From positions 1-11,443 of the forward strand of contig JAOXYB010053190.1 of assembly GCA_028565635.1 (NCBI GenBank): a stretch of DNA of 11,443 nt, written 5' to 3'. Below the pieces are notes generated by a model. It made no database searches. It was given only the letters and a program-made list of their open reading frames with translations, and was not told where the DNA came from. The first letter of the stretch is position 1; each line of letters starts with the position of its first letter. Source of the DNA: Phoronis ovalis. Taxonomy: Eukaryota > Phoronida > Phoronidae. The position numbers and the translations under genes were made by a program. This document shows, in pieces, positions 1 to 7,493 of this stretch.

Positions 1-445
1 TTTTAAGGCCTTACTTTTGGATGATGGCGATCAGCCCATCAGCCTTGTTTATCGATAGATGGTAATCGCATCGGTTGTTGCTACAGGGTAAAATTTTCGT
101 TTTGCCTCATTCATATGCGCAGAAATGGACAGAAATTTGGTAATTTGGTATCTTTACTGCTAACATTGTTGCTTTTGGTATCTCTACCGCCAAAATTTTT
201 ATCTGGTATCGCTGCCGACAGCATTTTTGAGCTCGAAGTCATACCCCCGGGACTCAGATACTTCGCTAGAATCTTTCTGACATTAGTTAGGAACGGTATT
301 GGATCATCCCCTACATGTTTATTGTAAAGTGCATTCTCTTGATAAGCATATAGCCGTAATGTAAATAGTAGCTCATGACTATATATGGTCTCTTTTTGAA
401 ATGCTAAATTCTCTTTCACTTAATACATTATACATTGGGTTCTAG
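1..445 (+). other. Intron of the lysyl oxidase gene (3' portion)
   Basis: The sequence runs into the splice acceptor (TTCTAG, 440-445) of the first lysyl oxidase exon. That exon begins in phase 2, completing an Arg codon. The preceding exon should end with the WHxCH part of the copper site. I looked for it here on the + strand and did not find it, so the intron begins before the window. The only other structure seen is a small tandem repeat at 144-222. Confidence 0.7.
144..222. repeat. Minisatellite-like repeat, three copies of 28-30 bp
   Basis: The motif T(T/C)TGGTATC followed by (T/G)(T/C)TRCYGCY recurs at 144, 174 and 202, giving periods of 30 and 28 bp. It lies inside the lysyl oxidase intron and has no visible function. 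Confidence 0.6.
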
Positions 446-1076
446 ACATTATCACAGTATGGATGTATTTGCACATTACGATATCTTGGATGAGCGTGGT
501 AACAAAGTAGCTCAAGGACACAAAGCCAGCTTTTGTCTGGAAGATACTGATTGCTCCCCTGGTGTCAAACCAAAATATCAGTGTAGTAGAAGAGATCAAG
601 GTGAGATGTGTTATCCATATTTTAAAATGGAGGTTAATTATTTGCATGCTGCTACATCGACGTGGGTCTTAGTTTTCTTGTAATTAAGTGACGACATATC
701 CAGAGGTAAATATTAACTTATTTTTGAAATTGTAGGTATTTCTGTTGGATGTGCTGATACATATAAGCACGACATTGACTGTCAGTGGATCGATATTACA
801 GATATTAAACCGGGCATTTACGTATTCAAGGTAAATTAATCTTTCAATTTGCCATTCCTGTTTTGTTCTATTTTGATTCTCAAAAACACTATTTCTGTTA
901 CCATAAAAGAAGTTATTCACTGATAGAATTATGCAGCATTATTATTTTTTCAGGTGAATATAAATCCGGAATTCAAAGTTGCGGAGTTAAGCTTTGATAA
1001 TAACGCAATAAGTTGTGAATTGAGATACACAGCCGTAAGTGCGACTTTACGAGAATGCCGGTTAGGAAGAGGCTGA
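446..1076 (+). CDS. LOXL: Lysyl oxidase family protein, C-terminal catalytic domain (3' partial gene, three exons)
   Basis: Lysyl oxidases are secreted copper amine oxidases that oxidise peptidyl lysine in collagen and elastin to allysine, allowing cross-linking. Exons are 446-600, 736-830 and 954-1076; GT-AG introns are 135 and 123 bp, and the phases agree. They encode 123 complete residues up to a TGA at 1074. Visible family motifs are HYHSMDVF (part of the copper-binding His cluster), [23 protein letters not shown] and NPEFKVAE. The cofactor lysine (AAA, 522-524) and tyrosine (TAT, 762-764) are both kept, 35 residues apart as in human LOX. The core ([15 protein letters not shown]) resembles LOXL2-4, but the tail ends five residues after the last Cys, as in LOX, without the longer LOXL2-type end. 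The last two cysteines are 14 residues apart, matching the vertebrate disulfide pair. Upstream exons, including the rest of the His cluster and any SRCR or propeptide region, lie outside the window. A perfect GTAAGT donor at 1035 allows another C-terminus. Confidence 0.93.
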
Positions 1077-1274
1077 TCTATTTCCACAACAATTTAAATC
1101 TAGACTTGTTCTTAACTATGTTAACTTGGTAGTAAAACAAGAAGTCACGCAAGTTAATTTGATACACCTTTGTCTTACTAGGACGGTAAAGAAAACAATT
1201 TTAACTTTCTTATGTTTTGTTTTTTATGTCTATCACTATAAAGTGGATGGCCATATAGTCATCCTGTATGCATT

Positions 1275-1310
1275 GTGGTTGTTGTTGTGGTGGTGGTGGT
1301 GGTCGTCGTA
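1275..1310. repeat. GTG/GTT trinucleotide microsatellite
   Basis: There are twelve consecutive triplets of the form GTN: GTG, GTT x3, GTG x5, GTC x2, GTA. GTATGCA lies on both sides, at 1266-1272 and 1307-1313. The tract is just downstream of the lysyl oxidase stop, in the likely 3' UTR or intergenic DNA. Confidence 0.85.
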
Positions 1311-1344
1311 TGCAATTTTTTCTTTTAGCGGATCATCTTCACGA

Positions 1345-2625
1345 TTGGTACAGGATAAGTACAGGTCAAAGTACAGCTTGCAAATAGTTTTAACCCCGAT
1401 TACTTCCGACTGGCGGCCATGTTTCTTGCCGAGTAGGCATGTCACATTGAGACCATTTCGGAAAAGATGACGTTGACTGGACGATTCGAAGTTGGATTCA
1501 TGAAGGTCATAGATTGGTGGGCGTATTAGGCATTGAGAAGTACGTCAAATTTAAATACGAATCTTAATTCCTTGTGTGAAACACTTTTTTGATCGATTAC
1601 TTCAAATATGGCCGACTGCCAAGGTTGCGCCCATTTCGAGAAAGACGAAGCTTGGCTGAACGAAGGGGGATTCACGAAAGCCATAGGTTGATGGGAGTAA
1701 CAGGTTATGTGACCTTTTAAAGGGAACTTGAGAAAGTTGTCAAATGCGGGCACGAATCTTCATGTTGTGTATAATACTTTTTTGCAGTCAAAATACAGGT
1801 CGGTTGTAATTTTGACTTTGATCACTTCAAATATGGCCGACCATATTTGGTACAGAGTAAGTACAGGTCACAGTACAGGTGAAATATAATTTTGACTAGG
1901 ATTACTTTCAGTATGGCTGTCAGTATGGCTGACTAGCGACCATGTTTGTTCCAGAGAGGCCTAATCGCGTTGCGCCACTTTTCAGAAGACGAAGTCTTGA
2001 CTGGACGATAGGTTATAGGCTATAGGTTGGTGGGTGTATTAGGTTAGGTGGCATTTTAGAATAACCTTGAAAAATGGGACAAATGCCGATCTGAAATCTT
2101 TTACATTTTTCATTCCGCGTAACACGCTAATTGGCCTCGCAATAATTGCGATTACTTCATATGAGGTACAGAGGAAATACAGGTCAAAGTACAAGCTGGG
2201 TATAATTTTGACCTGGATCAGTTAAAATATGGCTGACTGGTGGCCATGTTTGTTCCCGAGTGGGCATGTCATGGTACGTCAATAACTAAAAAGACGAAGC
2301 GCTGCTGCCTGGTCGATTCGAAGGTGGTTTTAAGAAGACCATAGGTTGGCGGGTGTCATAGGCTAACTGCTATTTTCGAATAACCTTGCAAAGTAAGTCA
2401 GCTGTTGATCCGAAAATTCGGTATTTCTTTCGCAGTCATCTAAACTGTTTTTGCCCAGAAAAATGAAAAAAATCTGATAAATAGTGAGATCACTTTCATT
2501 CAGAAATTAAATAAAGGGCAAAATACAGGTCAAGTTTGAATTTGACTTGGTATACCCCGATAACAGCTTCAGTTTTATCGGATCCGTTTTTTATTTGGTA
2601 CAGCATAAATATAGGTCATTTTAAT
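1345..2625. repeat. Array of about five diverged copies of an unidentified repeat
   Basis: Copies start near 1346, 1595, 1790, 2148 and 2514. The full ones are roughly 250-320 bp, and the second and last are partial. Shared blocks, in order, are GGTACAG followed by AAGTACAGGTCAAAGTACAG, then TAATTTTGACTNGGATTACTT, ATATGGCYGACTGGYGGCCATGTTTGTT, AAGACGAAG, CTGGNCGATTCGAAG, CATAGGTTGGYGGGTGTATTAGG and AATAACCTTGAAAA. The block ATGGC...GCCAT can pair with itself, for example 2229-2233 with 2243-2247. Copies are heavily diverged with indels, so this is an old array. I see no conserved reading frame. The family is unknown to me; it could be a tandemly amplified fragment of a mobile element or an old satellite. 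Confidence 0.8.
2510..2515 (+). promoter_or_regulatory. Possible poly(A) signal for the lysyl oxidase transcript
   Basis: AATAAA lies about 1.4 kb after the lysyl oxidase stop. I noticed no earlier canonical hexamer between 1076 and this point. If it is used, the repeat array would be part of the 3' UTR. In sequence this AT-rich, a chance match is quite possible. Confidence 0.25.
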
Positions 2626-4600
2626 CTCTCAGTTAATCTTAATCTTATTGTGGTAAGCAGTAATAAATCAAGGATACTTATGACTTCACTTGCACTAATG
2701 TTGACATTAGATATAAATTATGAAATAAAAAACACAGCAAAAAAATGTTTTTTTACTAATCAAGATGTAATTTTTTTTTCTCAGCAGTAAATAAATCAAA
2801 GCATATTTAATGCCAGCGATGTTCCCTGAATTTAACACCAGATCTAACTGAAAAAATACTGTCACAATACCATATCCATTCTTCAAATTAATTTATAATT
2901 TTTTTTTGTGATATGTTTGTTGTAAAGCAATGTTTTACAAACAACATTTCAGAAAAAATCTCAGTACAAACCCAATACATGCTTTTAAACTTCTAAGAAG
3001 TTGCATATAGGTCCTTTACGATACTGTCGGTGTTCTACGACATCTTGCACGCGCATTGCCCAGAAACGTAACTAAACTACAATTTGTCGAAACATTGAGA
3101 TTTTTTTCATTCTCAACCAGTCTACATTGCGTTGTTGATACTTCTTCTGAAACTGTGTTGTTCTACCAGAAACATCGGTTCGTAGAAAACATTTTTAGAG
3201 TGACCTTTTTCCTCTCACTTTTTTTAACTGAAATATATCTTAGCGTTACACATGTTATGCATAATAAATATCACATATTTCACAATTTTCATATAGGCCA
3301 TACAACTTTTTGTGATACTCTTGTATACGGAAATAACTCCTTATATACATAGTATCGTATACCACATTCACATATGCATAGACACTTACAAATGTATTTA
3401 GTTGCTATGTGCATTACGCGAGATGATAACGGTATAAGGTGTCTAGCTTTGTTTGAGGCAAGAAAATTTGCATGTACTCTATTTTCATTTTTTCAAATGC
3501 CTCCTTGAATAGATGAACCTTAATATTAGACATGTAGACTTTGCATGCTTTCGGACTATTTTTATAGTATCTCAAATAATTTAACAGTATTTTTATTATC
3601 ACAAAGTATATATTTCCAAGCAACCCAAGATGCATATTTTCTAAAGAAATACCCAGAAAAATCAGGGGAATTATCAAAAACACAATTGGCCCACTTTAAC
3701 TGGAAATGCGTGTTTAACGTTAATTGTATACTAAATACCACAATCCTTCAAAACTTATACTAATTCTAAAAACTGTCACAAATAATGAAAACTGGAAACA
3801 TAAATTTTAGTAATTTATGGAAATGTGGAAAATTGGGTTGTACGTATGAATCTTATGTAATTTTTTTTCCCAAATTAGTGCGTCCGAATTTTAGAATGGT
3901 ACAAACTGGTTCATGACTGTGCTGTTCATGTTCATATGTGCTGGTTGTACATTTGCTTTATCAGATCACGTATCATATGTGACAACTTGGCACTCGACTT
4001 AGATAAAAATGCAAGCATGCTTTTGCATACATTGCATTATACGTGCACGAGGATTTTAAATATGACCTAAATTTAAATCCGGAGCTCAGAAGTAATAGAA
4101 AAAGTCAACATTCTAAAATAAAGAGCAAAAACTAAAATTACGATTAGTATAATTGTAAACAAGTGAAGAACGCTCATGATTTCAGCTTAATGTACTTTTA
4201 AATCAATAGATTATAAAGTATGTTATACACTATATCGTGTTCATATGCTTAATGCATAAGATACTTTTTTGATTCGAAACTAATCTGGATTCAAAATAAC
4301 TAAGCTATGTTGAAAAATGTTGCAAAATTTTATTATTTAATAAAAATATATATTTTCTGTATACTCTTCGTGATCATGGGGGCATGATGAGTGTGGTTCA
4401 ATAAAAACCTATATCACACTAACCTAGCTATAAGACTGATTACCAGCATATCCTGTATGCGCCACTCTATATATCAAACATAAAATTGTAAACATCACAT
4501 GTGTAGTTAGAATATTGTTGTATGATATTTGACTAGCCGTACAAGGTTACAATCAATATCATTTTTTTGAAAATTTCATTTTGATTAATGCCTACTGAAG
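2626..4600. other. Intergenic AT-rich region, no gene seen
   Basis: Short open frames occur on both strands (for example 3056-3352 and 3545-3763). They lack family motifs, are rich in residues encoded by A/T, and are not flanked by a convincing splice or start context. A cluster of ATGCAA/TTGCAT motifs at 4009-4037 is the only local structure I would single out. Confidence 0.6.
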
Positions 4601-4615
4601 AGACGTGCATCTAAT

Positions 4616-4622
4616 TATAAGG
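4616..4622 (+). promoter_or_regulatory. Candidate TATA-like element upstream of the CD20-like gene
   Basis: TATAAGG lies about 160 bp before the proposed ATG at 4777. A transcript starting about 30 bp downstream, near 4640-4650, would have a 5' UTR of about 130 nt. The match is imperfect. An AG at 4754-4755 (after ATCATAAC) is a weak alternative 3' splice site, so the real promoter could be farther upstream. Confidence 0.3.
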
Positions 4623-4776
4623 GCGACCCTTCTCTACTGCACTGCGTTTAAGTCACGACGTTATTTTGTCTACCATACAGTATGTAAACATCTTCCCTGC
4701 GTATGCAAGAATGATCAGTTGAATAAACAACTGTTGGATTCATAATATCATAACAGTGTGATGCTACATGTTCAAT

Positions 4777-5301
4777 ATGGCTGACAAGTTACCGGGATTT
4801 CCCACAAAACCTATTTATCGTTTGAGTATCGTTCAACTAATTCTCAGCTGCAGTATTTTGATACTAGGACTAGTTTATGGAGCCTTGACTTATGGTGTCC
4901 TCGAGCGTGGATCAGGCATTGAAGTATGGGGACCCCTTTTTTTCTTCATAGGAGTTGGAACAGGTGTAGCAGCAATGAAATATAGAACGAAAAAGCACAT
5001 TATAGTTCATGTCACGTGTTTATTTATAATTGCGTTATTAGCTGTTGCACTGGTAATACAAGCAGTAGTTATATGCCACACGCTACCTCATACTTGTGAT
5101 GTATATATACCTATATGCCTTCTCGGTTTAACCGAAATAGTCATTGTGATCATTGCATTGTTATGGTGCTGCCGTGTTCTATGTTGCAAATATACGCCAA
5201 AGGATAATTCTCAATCGCAAGATGTGAGTATATATGTTTATGGTACAAGAAATAGGCGTGTACTTGTTAAATCCAGAGATCATATTTATCCGAAAAAATA
5301 G
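4777..5301 (+). CDS. CD20/MS4A-like four-transmembrane protein, unit A (intronless form, 174 aa)
   Basis: This is a predicted plasma or endomembrane protein of the CD20-like family (MS4A type). Relatives include vertebrate membrane-spanning 4-domain proteins, which act as receptor partners or channel-like regulators; no specific role can be assigned here. Counting from the ATG at 4777, hydrophobic helices span about residues 16-39, 50-67, 75-99 and 109-130. Family marks are EVWGPLFFFIG...AA entering helix 2, the TKK loop before helix 3, a Glu inside helix 4 (GLTEIVI), and Cys pairs after it (WCCRVLCC), a probable palmitoylation region. Both termini should face the cytosol. ATG 4777 has A at -3 and G at +4. 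The in-frame ATG at 4768 has a poor context and would add three residues. The last 25 residues are basic and lie beyond a GTGAGT donor at 5224, so they may exist only in an unspliced or intronically polyadenylated form. The frame ends at TAG 5299-5301. Confidence 0.82.
   Translation: MADKLPGFPTKPIYRLSIVQLILSCSILILGLVYGALTYGVLERGSGIEVWGPLFFFIGVGTGVAAMKYRTKKHIIVHVTCLFIIALLAVALVIQAVVICHTLPHTCDVYIPICLLGLTEIVIVIIALLWCCRVLCCKYTPKDNSQSQDVSIYVYGTRNRRVLVKSRDHIYPKK
5224..5232 (+). other. Strong splice donor within the 3' part of CD20-like unit A
   Basis: The sequence GAT|GTGAGTATA matches the +1 to +6 donor consensus (GTRAGT). The break falls exactly between codons of unit A (phase 0), after the fourth helix and the SQSQD linker. 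The acceptor at 6713/6714 that opens unit B is also phase 0, so the two are compatible. The -1 base is T rather than the usual G. Confidence 0.5.
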
Positions 5302-5525
5302 GTATTTTTTCAACATTAGCAAGCCCGAGGACTTTCTGTTTAAAAAATAGGTTTTATCTCAGGTAGGGTATCTATTCGGATATAACTCTGTTATCATTTC
5401 CTTATCAGTCAGTAAGTTGGTAAAACGAGTGTTTCCATAAAAATGAAATCAAACTAAAGTTAAAATGAAGTGTTTCAGCTAGCTAATGATTGCATTATCG
5501 ATATCGTTGGTTGTAAAAAATAGCA

Positions 5526-5531
5526 AATAAA
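5526..5531 (+). promoter_or_regulatory. Poly(A) signal AATAAA for CD20-like unit A
   Basis: A canonical AATAAA lies 225 nt after the TAG of unit A, followed by a T-rich stretch (TTGAATTTTTTAAG). If units A and B form one gene, this would be an intronic polyadenylation site producing the short isoform. Confidence 0.55.
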
Positions 5532-5710
5532 ACTTGAATTTTTTAAGATAATTTTATATGCAATACTTTATTCTTGAAAATTGCAAATTAGAATTAATTT
5601 TCAAACATTTACATAATGGCTGTTTTCACTTTACTAGTATTTGCAACGAAGGGCGATCTCGTAATATTGTGTAGAAGTCTAATTTATAACCCCGTATAAA
5701 TGCGTAGTAT

Positions 5711-6023
5711 CAGGGCCGGCAGACAGTTTTTCAAAAGGGGGGTGCGTTTGTGTTGTTTTTAGAATTACCCATTTCAGTCGAATAAGGTCGCTGAAACGTT
5801 TTCGTGTTGCCAGAAAAAATTGACAAGCAAAAAAAAATAATGAAAAAAGCCCATTTCCAATCCTATTGTAACAATACGCCCAAAATAAGTACAATAAGTG
5901 CTAACGTACTAAAAAAAGTATTTTCTCTTCCAAAGGGGGAGGTGCGCTGTTTCCTGTCAGTTTACAGGGGGGTGCGTTACTATTTCAAACGGAGGGTGCG
6001 TTACTATTTCAAAAGCGGGCCTG
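5711..6023. mobile_element. Non-autonomous hAT-like DNA transposon (MITE, about 313 bp)
   Basis: The left end is CAGGGCCGGC and the right end reads CAGGCCCGCT in reverse complement, giving imperfect terminal inverted repeats of the CAGGGCCGG type common in hAT elements. AGTAT directly abuts both ends (5706-5710 and 6024-6028), a perfect 5-bp target duplication. Most hAT elements make 8 bp, though some groups are reported with shorter duplications. No transposase is encoded. Internally, GGGTGCGTTACTATTTCAAA occurs twice without mismatch, at 5970-5989 and 5994-6013. Looser GGGGGTGCG copies lie near 5736-5745 and 5936-5946, as in subterminal repeats of such elements. It sits between the two CD20-like units. 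Confidence 0.72.
5970..6013. repeat. Two perfect 20-bp subterminal direct repeats, period 24 bp
   Basis: GGGTGCGTTACTATTTCAAA is present at 5970-5989 and again at 5994-6013, close to the right end of the transposon. The lack of mismatches suggests a recent duplication or recent transposition. Confidence 0.9.
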
Positions 6024-6713
6024 AGTATGGTAGCATATGGTTCTATATATGGGTTACTAATTTTATTTAGCTTTTTATGATGCCGGACGTAACAAATAAC
6101 GATATTACGGTGTGGTATCTCGTTATAAACGATAGTAACACTATAAGATCACCACGAGGAGCGCCTACTCAATTTATGCAAAATGCTTTTTCTTTGGCAA
6201 CTATATACATGTAAGAATCATTTGTTCAAAAAATAGATCGTCGAACTCCACCTCTTTACAATCTGGTATTTTATATTCCAGACAATTCTTTGTAAAAAAC
6301 ACTCCGCTTGTCACGACATGTAGGTCCCTCATGTTTATATTATAAAATTGTTAATGTTTACCCGTACCTACATGTATACTCTAACTGACATATTACTGAT
6401 GCGCGATTATCACCCATTAGTATTTTATTGCTTGAAAACAAAATTTTACCTTAAAAGGTGAACAGGTAAGAAGATTACGGCGTGGGAAAATGTTTTTAAA
6501 AATATTCTAACACATCTTAGTTGTATTTTTTTCATTTTTATTTAAACTAAATTAAAACATTGTTTTTACTGTTTTGATTCAATTTTAGTGTGCCACATAT
6601 TTAGTCGCTTCATGGCAATAGTGTACTATAGAATATGTCCAATGTGCTTTAGAGTGTTTCGATAGAATTAAATATGTTTCACTGTATAACGTCTCTTTTC
6701 ACTTACATTACAG
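6024..6713 (+). other. AT-rich sequence before unit B, probably intron
   Basis: It ends in a good acceptor: pyrimidine-rich TCTCTTTTCACTTACATTACAG at 6692-6713. No ATG-containing exon with a phase-0 donor that would suit unit B is convincing. The strongest donor-like site, CAG|GTAAGA at 6466, is preceded in the required frame by a stop with no ATG between. Also present are an inverted repeat at 6316-6325/6366-6375 and a 45-codon open frame at 6077-6214. Confidence 0.5.
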
Positions 6714-7268
6714 CCACCTCCATTCCGTCACAAAGCAGTGTTTGGATTGGGTATTGCTCACATTTTGATAAGTACTAGCCTGCTTATTGTGAGCATTGTC
6801 TTTGCTGATACAACACATGGGTCATGGTTTCAGTTATCCGGGGCTACTGAGATATGGGTACCAATCATAGGCATTATGGCTGGCTTAACCGCTATAACAG
6901 CAGCATTATTTAGGGAAACTAAGCATGTTTTATTGCACATGTTATTGTCAGTCTTATCTGGGTTAATGGCTACCGTGCTCATTTCCATATGGGCAGCCTT
7001 GTGTTTCGAATATCCGTTCACGTACTGGACTATTCCTATGTTTTCGTTATCTTCAATTGAATTGATACTTTCGATTGCCTCTTCAGTACTCTGTTGGCGT
7101 AGCTCGCTTGAACAAGATGAGACAGACTCAAAGTGGAAGCCACAAACGTCCAACAGCGCATCCACAGTGCCAAGTAGTGAACCACGTGAAGTCATTACTT
7201 CTGATAAGCCAGTCGGAATTTTTCGCGTGGGACACACGATCAATATTTTATCCTTAGATCATCCCTGA
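6714..7268 (+). CDS. CD20/MS4A-like four-transmembrane domain, unit B (3' exon, 184 codons)
   Basis: This is a second CD20-like unit, paralogous to unit A. The exon opens after an acceptor at 6711-6713 in phase 0 with PPPFRHKAV, which aligns with the segment just before helix 1 in unit A. Counting from that proline, helices lie at about 9-31, 47-65, 72-97 and 105-127. Shared with unit A are (I/V)W.P at the start of helix 2, the ETKH/TKKH loop, and a Glu in helix 4 (SSIELILS). A cytosolic Ser/Thr-rich tail of about 57 residues follows, ending at TGA 7266-7268. It lacks unit A's Cys pairs, keeping a single Cys (VLCW). No initiator Met precedes helix 1; the first Met falls in helix 2. It must therefore be joined to an upstream exon, most simply unit A through the donor at 5224. 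A long open frame on the opposite strand (6830-7243) is a shadow of this exon. Confidence 0.8.
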   Translation, partial: PPPFRHKAVFGLGIAHILISTSLLIVSIVFADTTHGSWFQLSGATEIWVPIIGIMAGLTAITAALFRETKHVLLHMLLSVLSGLMATVLISIWAALCFEYPFTYWTIPMFSLSSIELILSIASSVLCWRSSLEQDETDSKWKPQTSNSASTVPSSEPREVITSDKPVGIFRVGHTINILSLDHP

Positions 7269-7487
7269 GTAGCGTATTACATACGCTAATACAAATCTGA
7301 GACGAGACATTGTATTATAGCACTTGTTTAAATATTTTTGTCAACTATTTTTTTTCAGCTGAGAAGTTTTCAACAAATGTCCTTTTGTATATTTTATAGC
7401 GTTAGCTTTTCAAATGTAGCTTTTAACTCGTTTACTTTTTAATGGTGGTTGTAGAGATCAAATCACCAAACTATATATAGAAGTAAA

Positions 7488-7493
7488 ATTAAA
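7488..7493 (+). promoter_or_regulatory. Possible poly(A) signal (ATTAAA) for unit B
   Basis: The common variant ATTAAA lies about 220 nt after the unit B stop, in AT-rich sequence. The spacing resembles that of the unit A signal, but a chance match is possible. Confidence 0.3.

Noticed and set aside
111-419. Minus-strand frame of 102 codons
   Set aside because: It overlaps the lysyl oxidase intron and its tandem repeat, shows no family motif, and has no exon context.
420-647. Minus-strand frame opposite lysyl oxidase exon 446-600
   Set aside because: It is a shadow of a well-supported coding exon on the + strand.
1126-1470. Plus-strand frame of 114 codons
   Set aside because: Its length comes from the GTG/GTT microsatellite and the repeat array. 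The Trp run is the microsatellite read in one frame.
1526-1753. Minus-strand frame within the repeat array
   Set aside because: It is not kept open in the other copies of the repeat, so it is unlikely to be coding.
3056-3352. Plus-strand frame of 98 codons in AT-rich DNA
   Set aside because: Phe/Ser/His-rich composition expected of AT-rich noncoding DNA; no motif, no ATG context, no splice signals.
3414-3763. Overlapping frames on both strands
   Set aside because: Mutually overlapping, no recognisable domain, and probably chance.
5616-5637. ATGGCTGTTTTCACT... as a first exon for unit B (MAVFTLL, then GT)
   Set aside because: The phase fits, but the donor (CTA|GTATTT) is weak. The GTGAGT donor at 5224 is a better partner.
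5804-6070. Plus-strand frame of 88 codons
   Set aside because: It lies mostly within the transposon; the repeated VRYYFK segments come from its internal direct repeats.
6830-7243. Minus-strand frame of 137 codons
   Set aside because: Antisense shadow of the CD20-like unit B exon, which has clear family features on the + strand.
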